Shown here: piece after piece, positions 8,936-15,091 of the stretch | How the letters are laid out: the number at the start of each line of letters is the position of its first letter | Position numbering within the stretch: position 1 is the first letter of the stretch | Position numbers and translations under genes: made by a program | NCBI RefSeq assembly: GCF_000186865.1 | Contig: NW_008705606.1 | Span: 80,387-96,035 of the forward strand | DNA length: 15,649 bases | Source of the DNA: Aureococcus anophagefferens | Lineage: Eukaryota > Sar > Pelagophyceae > Pelagomonadales > Pelagomonadaceae | Reading direction: 5' to 3' | The notes under the pieces: generated by a model | Seen by the model: the letters and a program-made list of their open reading frames with translations, nothing else | Databases searched by the model: none | Told to the model about the DNA's origin: nothing

Positions 8936-9424
8936 CTACGGGCTCGTGGAGGTGCTTGCGGCCCGCACCGTCGACGTCGGCGGCTGCGACGGCGGCGCGG
9001 CGAGCCTCGCGGCGAGCCACGTCGCGGCGGCGCTCGGCGGCACGCGGGACTCGCGCGGGCTCGGCGCCGTGCTCGCCGTGGCCGCGGCGGTCTCGCGCGC
9101 GGACATGTACGCGGGCTGGGGCGGCGGTTTCGGACGAATCGTCGGCGGGCCTCGGAAGAGCAAGCTGGAGGCTCGCCATTCGCGCATAATTCTGGCATGG
9201 CATTTCTTGTGGTAGCGTCGGGCGCGCCAGTCGGGGTGCGCCTTGCCGTTCTTGCGCGCAAAGCCGATGGGCTGGAGCGGCCCGCGGCACATGTAGCACG
9301 GCCCCCGCGGCCGCGGAGGCCCGACGACGTAGTGCTCTTCAGGCGGGTTCGGTGTTCCTAGGAAGGACAGGTGGCGCACGGGCATCAACATCGGCTCGGC
9401 CGGGTAGCGGGGGGCCGGGTCCAT
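8936..9424 (-). CDS. Small putative treble-clef-type zinc-finger protein
   Basis: A 162-residue ORF; the ATG is at 9422-9424 (a GTG lies five codons upstream). Residues 43-80 carry C43-x2-C46 (CYMCRGPLQPIG), then ARKNGKAHPDW with H63, then RRYHKKC with H72 and C75. This Cys-x2-Cys ... His-x2-Cys spacing with Lys/Arg between looks like a compact zinc-binding knuckle that might bind nucleic acid. The N-terminus contains HLSFLGTPNPPEEHY. From about residue 82 the sequence becomes Ala/Pro/Ser/Arg-rich and featureless to the stop, so the true C-terminus may be spliced or disordered. Codons end almost always in G or C, unlike the USP gene. The plus strand is also open here (8550-9215), but only the minus strand shows a motif. 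I cannot name a family. Confidence 0.55.
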   Translation of the reverse strand: MDPAPRYPAEPMLMPVRHLSFLGTPNPPEEHYVVGPPRPRGPCYMCRGPLQPIGFARKNGKAHPDWRARRYHKKCHARIMREWRASSLLFRGPPTIRPKPPPQPAYMSARETAAATASTAPSPRESRVPPSAAATWLAARLAAPPSQPPTSTVRAASTSTSP

Positions 9425-9470
9425 GTTCGTGTCTTGCACGCCGAGGCCTTTTATTGAAGTTCAACAAAAG

Positions 9471-9490
9471 TTCAACCACTTGTGGTTGAA
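9471..9490. repeat. 20-bp near-perfect palindrome
   Basis: TTCAACCACTTGTGGTTGAA: nine-base arms that are exact reverse complements around a TT centre. A related half-arm, GAAGTTCAAC, sits just upstream. It lies about 50 bp upstream of the start of the minus-strand zinc-finger ORF, where a dimeric regulator could bind, or it could be the end of a small repeat. Confidence 0.75.
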
Positions 9491-9537
9491 GTAAAACCGA
9501 GCCCGGTTCCTAATCCTAACCCTTGTCCAGAGACTGT

Positions 9538-9670
9538 CTCTCGGGCAAACCCAAACACACCCTCGATCGACTCGATCGGTCTTGGCCAATTCTGTGTCTC
9601 ACACAGAAGTGGCCACAGTTCCGCCGTGTGCTCGGCACTCGGCGGGCTGTGTGTTTGGCTTTTGTGAGAG
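9538..9670. repeat. Fold-back element (nested inverted repeats)
   Basis: Outer arms: CTCTCGGGCAAACCCAAACA and following bases (9538-9560) pair imperfectly with GTGTGTTTGG plus CTTTTGTGAGAG (9649-9670), with a 10-base perfect core. Central hairpin: TGGCCA-A-TTCTGTG (9583-9596), loop TCTCA, then CACAGAA-G-TGGCCA (9602-9615), i.e. 13 pairs with one mismatch. The whole ~130 bp could fold as one long structure. It may be a miniature inverted-repeat element or a structured RNA gene. Confidence 0.6.
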
Positions 9671-9688
9671 CGCCCGTCGGCCGGCGGG

Positions 9689-10249
9689 CGGGCGCTTCCA
9701 CCGACGTCGGCGTCGACGCCGACGTCAGCGCGGCGAAGCTCTGCGTCGGCGGAACGCCGACTTCCGCGCGGCGGACCGATCCCCGCCCTTGCGGCGGCCC
9801 GCGCCCGGCGCGGTGCGCCCCCCGCGCCCCGCGAGGGGTTGCGGGCCGTCGCTGTCGCCCGCGCGAGAGCGTTCGGTCGCCGCGCGGCCGCGCCGACGCT
9901 CTCGGGGATTCGCTCGGGCCGGCCGGCCGGCGAGCGGATGAGCTGCGGCCCGGGCGGGGCGGCGGCGGCGCGGGCGCGTCCCCCACGCCCTGCGAGCAGC
10001 TGCGGGCCGGCGGTTTCGCCCGCGCGGCGCCGACGACGGCCGCGGCGCCGCGAGGCCGACGATCGCCGCGCGGCCGCGGGCGACGCACTCGTCGCTCCGC
10101 CCGCCACCGGGTCGGGGATCACTAATCTTAGTTTAGTACCCGAACGCGGCTCGGCGTCGGCGGACGCCGACGCCGCGACGGCGAAGCTCTGCCCGCGTCG
10201 GCAGGCGCTGACGTCGACGTCGACGGCGAAGCCCGGCCCGCGCGCCACC
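9689..10249. repeat. Diverged relatives of the 155-bp repeat in GC-rich DNA
   Basis: The core GCGAAGCTCTGC preceded by ACGCCGACGTC-like sequence occurs at about 9715-9751 and again at about 10160-10193, with a weaker version at 10205-10232. These are pieces of the unit that is cleanly tandem from 10250. Between them is very GC-rich, arginine/alanine-coding-looking sequence open in all frames, which I regard as non-coding. Confidence 0.6.
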
Positions 10250-10830
10250 GACTGCCTCGACGGCGTGGACGGAAGCAAACCACACGCCCGCGGGCGAGGC
10301 GCTTCCGCCGGCGTCGGCGGACGCCGACGTCACGACGGCGAAGCTCTGCCAAATTTTGGACGCGTCGATCGAGCGCACGCTCGGACCGCGCGGCGCGCCG
10401 CGGCGACTGCCTCGACGGCGTGGACGGAAGCAAACCACACGCCCGCGGGCGGGGCGCTTCCGCCGGCGTCGGCGGACGCCGACGTCACGACGGCGAAGCT
10501 CTGCCAAATTTTGGACGCGTCGATCGAGCGCACGCTCGGACCGCGCGGCGCGCCGCGGCGACTGCCTCGACGGCGTGGACGGAAGCAAACCACACGCCCG
10601 CGGGCGGGGCGCTTCCGCCGGCATCGGCGGACGCCGACGGCACGACGGCGAAGCTCTGCCAAATTTTGGACGCGTCGATCGAGCGCACGCTCGGACCGCG
10701 CGGCGCGCCGCGGCGACTGCCTCGACGGCGTGGACGGAAGCAAACCACACGCCCGCGGGCGGGGTGCTTCCGCCGGCGTCGGCGGACGCCGACGTCACGA
10801 CGGCGAAGCTCTGCCAAATTTTGGACGCGT
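10250..10830. repeat. 155-bp GC-rich tandem repeat, about 3.75 copies
   Basis: Units start at 10250, 10405, 10560 and 10715 with GACTGCCTCGACGGCG; the last is cut at about 10830. Each contains GGAAGCAAACCACACGCCCG, GCTTCCGCCGGC, GCGAAGCTCTGCC and AAATTTTGGACGCG, the only AT-rich stretch. Copies differ at only a few positions (for example near 10303, 10622, 10640 and 10765). Because 155 is not a multiple of three, successive copies would be read in different frames, so long open frames through the array on both strands reflect scarcity of stops, not a conserved repeat protein. The unit is dense in CpG and has internal inverted repeats (GTCGGCGGACGCCGAC). Confidence 0.95.
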
Positions 10831-11171
10831 CTGCCGCGGCGGCGGCGCCGCCACCCGCGTTGAGCCAGCACACGTCGGCCGCGCGCGCGGCCGCTCCAGC
10901 CGCGGTATGGCACAGGAGCCCACCGCCTTCCGCCCTGTCGCGCGCGCGCACCCTGCACCCCCTCGCGACTAGAATATCGCCGGTGTCTAAGCTTGAATTT
11001 TACTACCATCTGGTGTTCGGTGGGATCAGTGGAGCCTGTGGGTTGTTGTTGTTGAGAGTGGCTGAGCCGGCGAGCTCAGGAGTAGAGGCTGCAGCCTGGT
11101 GTGGAGGTGAGTTTGGTGAGTGTCGCGCAGGTGAGTCGCGCTGCATATTCCTCAACTCCACACTCACATAA
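10831..11171. other. Transition between the tandem array and the retroelement
   Basis: GC-rich DNA continues to about 10970, then gives way to balanced composition. The right copy of the 16-bp direct repeat is at 11106-11121, followed by further GGTGAGT motifs. No gene or RNA could be supported. The left end of the retroelement, including its 5' LTR if it has one, must begin here or in the following leader. Confidence 0.5.
11106..11121. repeat. 16-bp direct repeat, right copy
   Basis: Identical to 8573-8588, about 2.5 kb away, on the same strand. A third partial GGTGAGT follows at about 11130. Confidence 0.7.
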
Positions 11172-11380
11172 AAACTAACTAATGAGAATGAAGCCGGACG
11201 ACTTTGGACGCGCTTTTAGGCGCGATCGAAAGCTTAGAGCACGAACTACAACACCCTAGTGTGGTGCCTAGCTGATAAACGGCGACTATCGAGGTCAGAA
11301 CGCGAGTGTGATTAAGCACAATCAAAGTGCGCTTGGCGATAAGCCAGCTACCTGCAAAGAATATAGACTGACATTGATGT

Positions 11381-11408
11381 CTGTCTCTCTCTCTCTATCT
11401 CTATATCT
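11381..11408. repeat. CT-rich microsatellite
   Basis: A pyrimidine tract made mostly of CT dinucleotides with two TAT interruptions, in the leader of the retroelement. Confidence 0.8.
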
Positions 11409-11540
11409 CCATGACTATACTGTAGTACAGTACGCTACACTACCACTACCCTACTACCATCATGCTAGTACTGTACCTACCCTAGTTAGGCCTTCCTTCC
11501 CGTTCCCCTTCTTTATAATCAGTTACTATCCTATGACTGA

Positions 11541-11556
11541 GCTACCGTAAGGTAGC
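11541..11556 (+). other. GNRA-type hairpin in the retroelement leader
   Basis: GCTACC, loop GTAA, GGTAGC: six perfect pairs closed by a GUAA tetraloop in RNA. Stable GNRA hairpins in retroelement leaders can serve packaging, dimerisation or translation, but the role here is unknown. Confidence 0.65.
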
Positions 11557-11797
11557 ACACTGAGCTTCCCCTCTCACCCACTGTGCTTATCCTGCTACTA
11601 CGGACTGTACCTTAACGTCAAGTTGATGTACGGGACTTAGATTCTTTACAGGTTATGGCGCGGGTGCGTCGTTAGACGTACCCTTCCCACTTGTGCGAGA
11701 GACTGCTCTTGTTTGTGTGTGTGCCAAGAGGTGCTTGTCACACCTGTCCTTAATTGTGAGCCTGGTGCACATTCACACATAAAAATTACCGTCAGCT

Positions 11798-12700
11798 ATG
11801 GCTGACGCTGAAGAACAACTCGATAACATATACGAGACGCTAAAGGACGATAAGACTCGAACGAAGTCGTTTGTCGACTCACAGCTCAACACTTTCCTTG
11901 ATGGACACAGGTTTCAGGTTAATCATACGGCAGAGCACAACTTGGGGGTCTTCAACAAGAACGTTAGTAACCCCATGTTTGCCAACTTCAGTCAGTATGC
12001 CACATATGAGGACCTGGTCCGATCACCTGCTACAGATCCGAATCTGTACGCGCGTTTGCGTTGTCACCTCGCGTCACAGCTTGAGGATGCCTTTGATGAC
12101 CTCATCAAGGAGTGTCACCGGCAAGGGCGCAACGACTCGGCTTACGAGCCTGCTCCAGCTCCTCTTCCTGACGGTTATGAGCCGGTATCTCGGCCTACCT
12201 GGACCAGGGAATTTGCGTCTGCAGCTTTACGTCAGTGGCGTTACATGCCTAACAGAGTTAAATCTGGTGGTGGGGGCCAGCTTCTTAAGGTGGTCAACGC
12301 CGACAACAGGTGTATCAGAGAGGATGGCTCATTCATTAATCCAAATGACGAGGCACAGCGTTTGCTGTTTGCCCGTGCCATGGCTGTATGGATCAATGCT
12401 ACTCCCTCAGATAGAGGCGCTGCTCAGGAGAAGATTGACGACAATCGGTCGAGAAGTGTGTGGTTTCTCACTACCGAGACCAACAACCTTGTTTTGACAG
12501 AGACAAAGGACGGCGGCGTCCGTCCATACGGCGTAGTTGTCAAACGTGGTAAGTTCTGGTCTCTGTTGATGAACCGCGCTGTTACGAATCATCGATTAGC
12601 GACTAGGAATCCTGTCTTTGACGATCCTAAGTGCAGCGAGTTTGCTGCTATGTATTGCTCCATTCAAAGACAAGAAGTTGGAACTCCTTCATGGGGGTAA
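11798..12700 (+). CDS. Gag-like protein, first frame
   Basis: A 300-residue ORF starting at an ATG in a good context (GCTATGGCT). It is assigned as Gag from position: first ORF after a long leader and upstream of a protease and enzyme region. It is hydrophilic, without signal peptide or membrane segment. Recognisable stretches are NPMFANFSQYATYEDLV, DGYEPVSRPTWTREFASAAL and a likely folded C-terminal part (SVWFLTTETNNLVLTETKDG). There is no CCHC zinc knuckle. The ORF ends at 12698-12700, but the downstream frame is open from 12600 and contains no ATG near its beginning, so the protein probably continued into it originally. I know no close family for the sequence; it could be a divergent capsid protein. 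Confidence 0.65.
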   Translation: MADAEEQLDNIYETLKDDKTRTKSFVDSQLNTFLDGHRFQVNHTAEHNLGVFNKNVSNPMFANFSQYATYEDLVRSPATDPNLYARLRCHLASQLEDAFDDLIKECHRQGRNDSAYEPAPAPLPDGYEPVSRPTWTREFASAALRQWRYMPNRVKSGGGGQLLKVVNADNRCIREDGSFINPNDEAQRLLFARAMAVWINATPSDRGAAQEKIDDNRSRSVWFLTTETNNLVLTETKDGGVRPYGVVVKRGKFWSLLMNRAVTNHRLATRNPVFDDPKCSEFAAMYCSIQRQEVGTPSWG

Positions 12701-14927
12701 TCGGTTGCCTAAACCAGTCGATTTCGAATGGGGGTGTCAGGGCCTAGCAGGTTTGCTACAGAGGTTTTGTGACATCGATGGCTCAAACCAGACAGCGGCA
12801 AAGGACTTGCCCTGCTGGACTGAGATTAAGTCTCTGGTCACAAACTATGGCATACCAAATCCCTTCTGGGCCATTAGCACCCTAGTGAAAACGACGATGG
12901 ATGTGGTACCTTCCTCCAATAATGAGGAGCACATAAATACCTTCAACAACACCCAATACGATTCTAAGTACTGGGCAGACCATTTCATTACGTACCTTAG
13001 GGGCTATCAGACGTTCATGGAGAAGAATGGTGTCACTGTGTCCGATGATAGTTTGCTCACTAAGTTTCAGGATGGCTTCTTGCCACAGCATAAGGATCAA
13101 GGTAAGGATGGGTATGATGCACAGCTCTACTTGCTTGCAGACGCGCGGCGTTGTCGCCGTGACGGTCTCCCCACGCCCCACATTGCTCCTGCTGTAGCTA
13201 ACGCATGGAATACTTTCTCCGATCTTCAGCTTTATCTAACTACATTAGGTAACACATTTCGGAGAGGGGGAGGAAATACTGCATGCTACAGAAGCCCCAT
13301 TCCCATGAAATATAGTGTTCACAGTCTTAATGACTCATCATCGATGCAATTTGGAAGAAAACCTGGCAGAGCGCTTATGGCTGGTGCATTCAGTTCAGAA
13401 TGGGTTGACGGAATCAAGGTAACCGGTCAGGCTCTTGTGAATCTCCAACAACAGCGTACACAGCTTATTCAAGATGATCAGACTGACTACGGTGCACTGT
13501 CCGATATTCTCGATGCTCTAGGCGATTATGGTGATTTCGAATCCAAGGAAGATCTCCTGGCTGATTACTCTGCCCACGCTCTACATCAGCGTCAGCGTGG
13601 TGGAGGTAGACCTCCTGGTAGAGAGAGAGGTTACTTCAACAATTATGATGATCGTATTCAAGAGATCAGAAAGCGAGTGAACAAATTCTCGAGAGCCAAG
13701 GATAATCCCGATGATGCTCGTAGATCACCAGGCAATGCTCGCGTTGTCCCATACTACAACAAGAACTCAAGTAGAACTCCTGATCTCAGCCCTGGAAAAA
13801 GAGCCATGTACAAACCCTGGCAAGAAGGCAATAGACTACACCAGAAGCTCCAAGACGCAAAGGCTCGTCAAGACTGGAATGCTGTTGCGGAAGTTGACAA
13901 AGAACTTGCTCAAGCTTTGGCTGTCTTTCAGGAAACACCTGAAGTAGCCAGAGAAGATCCAGACAAACCTACTTACCAAGACAAGCAAGATAAAGTCATC
14001 TGTACGATTTTAGACGTTATGGATGTAGCCAAACACGCCGGCATGAGTGATGAAGCCGTTGCAACAGCACTGGCTATTATGAATGACAGATTCTACAACA
14101 CACCTGCTGGCGAAGACGAAGAAGACGAAGAAGCCAAGATGGAAGGCGACTCTCATGTCAATTTTGTTGACTCATCAACTGCCCAGTGCTACCTCACGCA
14201 GGGACTCAAAACTGACATTCTGAGACCGTGCTATTGTAGAGAGGTTAAAATTGACACTGGCTCAACATTCGATCTAGGTTCCTGTCATCAGTGGCAGTAC
14301 ATTGTCGATCTCAAGTCTCCGATCAGAATCAACATGGCTAAAGACCATATGTTGATAAATAAGGTTGGTCTGGCACTCAGATACATTAATGATCCTACTG
14401 ATGCACGGACTCTCGTGTGCTATGGGCTAGGAATGGTTCAAAAGCTACACGATTCTACTCTTGAGATTTGCAGTATGCGCACGGTCAAGAACCTTGGCTT
14501 AGGATTTCAAATGCCCCCGGGTGCCTCCTCGGTAGACACCCTTTACAATGATCATGTTAAGTTACCAGTTGACTGTAGTGAAAATGGCATTCCGCGATTC
14601 TTCGACATAGGACCTCCTGCTAATGGCCAAGCCTACAACCTCATTGACATTTTTACCAATGAACCGTTCGATGCTAGGAAAGCATTCAAGCGGCTTCAGA
14701 AAGTATTCCCTCAAATCTTGAAGGACAATGAGGCCAACGCTGGCAAGGACTTCTACATCGAGCCCGATAAACTCAAGGGTGCTGTGCATCAACTTGAGGA
14801 ATCAGTAATGTCCACCGCGTTTCCAAAGAAACAAAAGCGCGTTACACTTGTTAGTCCTAAGACTGACAAACCACCTTTTCGGAAGGGCCTGGACAATCGT
14901 TCAGTAAGTCCAAACCGAAGAAGGTAA
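12600..14927 (+). CDS. Gag-protease region, second frame
   Basis: Open from just after a stop at 12597-12599 to 14925-14927; no ATG at its beginning, so it is best read as a frameshifted continuation of the upstream ORF, entered somewhere between 12600 and 12697. The first ~300 residues look like capsid (QGLAGLLQRFCDIDG, KYWADHFITYLRGYQTFM). A basic Arg/Gly patch (about 13587-13631, QRQRGGGRPPGRERG) could bind RNA in place of a zinc knuckle. It is followed by a charged coiled-coil-prone section and an acidic run (GEDEEDEEAKMEGD). Asp-Thr-Gly-Ser at 14253-14264 in VKIDTGSTFDLG matches the active site of retropepsins, with hydrophobic segments following (ARTLVCYGLGMVQKL; TVKNLGLGF). The C-terminus (SVSPNRRR) is probably an artefact of a second frame change, since methyltransferase-like sequence starts in another frame at about 14876-14930. 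Confidence 0.7.
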   Translation, partial: RLGILSLTILSAASLLLCIAPFKDKKLELLHGGNRLPKPVDFEWGCQGLAGLLQRFCDIDGSNQTAAKDLPCWTEIKSLVTNYGIPNPFWAISTLVKTTMDVVPSSNNEEHINTFNNTQYDSKYWADHFITYLRGYQTFMEKNGVTVSDDSLLTKFQDGFLPQHKDQGKDGYDAQLYLLADARRCRRDGLPTPHIAPAVANAWNTFSDLQLYLTTLGNTFRRGGGNTACYRSPIPMKYSVHSLNDSSSMQFGRKPGRALMAGAFSSEWVDGIKVTGQALVNLQQQRTQLIQDDQTDYGALSDILDALGDYGDFESKEDLLADYSAHALHQRQRGGGRPPGRERGYFNNYDDRIQEIRKRVNKFSRAKDNPDDARRSPGNARVVPYYNKNSSRTPDLSPGKRAMYKPWQEGNRLHQKLQDAKARQDWNAVAEVDKELAQALAVFQETPEVAREDPDKPTYQDKQDKVICTILDVMDVAKHAGMSDEAVATALAIMNDRFYNTPAGEDEEDEEAKMEGDSHVNFVDSSTAQCYLTQGLKTDILRPCYCREVKIDTGSTFDLGSCHQWQYIVDLKSPIRINMAKDHMLINKVGLALRYINDPTDARTLVCYGLGMVQKLHDSTLEICSMRTVKNLGLGFQMPPGASSVDTLYNDHVKLPVDCSENGIPRFFDIGPPANGQAYNLIDIFTNEPFDARKAFKRLQKVFPQILKDNEANAGKDFYIEPDKLKGAVHQLEESVMSTAFPKKQKRVTLVSPKTDKPPFRKGLDNRSVSPNRRR

Positions 14928-15091
14928 TAGCTTTGATGTATGGCATTCACACAGAAACTTATATCGCAAAGGGATCTGGAAGTTTTAAGTCTAAGAAGCT
15001 TCCCATGAAATCATCTGCGGATGTGAGTCAAACGACTCACTTCGTCGACAATTCGATAAAGATAACCCCTCTGTTAAGGCAAATGGATTAA
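14876..15091 (+). pseudogene. Frame segment with candidate methyltransferase motif I
   Basis: A frame one base back from the protease frame is open to a stop at 15089-15091. It starts with a basic linker (SKSKPKKVIALMYG) and contains YGIHTET (14939-14959) followed by AKGSGSF, resembling the AdoMet-binding motif I of C-5 methyltransferases (Phe-x-Gly-x-Gly) though with the second Gly replaced. Resemblance stops near 14985, where the next motifs appear in yet another frame. It is short and has no independent start, so it is a broken piece of the larger methyltransferase region. Confidence 0.5.

Larger units (their letters stand above)
9425..9688. other. Non-coding stretch with palindromes
   Basis: A short, less GC-rich interval between the zinc-finger ORF and the repeat zone. 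It contains the perfect palindrome at 9471-9490 and the fold-back structure at 9538-9670. Open frames crossing it have no recognisable features. It likely includes the promoter of the minus-strand zinc-finger gene. Confidence 0.5.
11172..11797 (+). other. Structured leader of the retroelement
   Basis: This holds no gene of note. It contains a pyrimidine-rich CT tract at 11381-11408, a palindromic pair built on ACTGTAGTACAGT (11419-11431) whose GTACAGTAC can also pair with GTACTGTAC at 11467-11475, and a perfect hairpin GCTACC-GTAA-GGTAGC at 11541-11556 with a GNRA-type loop. TTTACA at 11645-11650 followed five bases later by TGGCGCGGGTGCG could be an LTR end plus primer-binding site, but this cannot be verified without the 3' LTR. 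Confidence 0.5.

Noticed and set aside
8550..9215. Plus-strand 221-residue ORF in the GC-rich segment
   Set aside because: It has an ATG and G/C-ending codons, but the same is true of the opposite strand, where a zinc-finger motif is visible. No motif is visible on the plus strand, so I kept the minus-strand reading.
10250..10830. CRISPR-like array
   Set aside because: The copies are directly adjoining 155-bp units with no unique spacers, and the host is eukaryotic.
11018..11036. Initiator-tRNA-like primer-binding site (TGGGATCAGTGG)
   Set aside because: It matches the usual TGGTATCAGAG only in part, and would leave almost no room for an LTR in the balanced-composition DNA.
9472..11171. Long Arg/Ala/Gly-rich open frames on both strands through the tandem array
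   Set aside because: The array unit is 155 bp, not a multiple of three, and all frames are open because stop codons are rare in GC-rich DNA. No domain is seen.
8781..11173. Inverted 12-bp match TTTTATGTGAGT between 8781 and the reverse complement near 11156-11173
   Set aside because: A 12-base match is expected several times by chance in a window of this size.
11645..11668. LTR end plus tRNA primer-binding site
   Set aside because: TTTACA followed by TGGCGCGGGTGCG is suggestive, but no matching 3' LTR is in the window and the tRNA cannot be identified. It is mentioned in the leader entry only.
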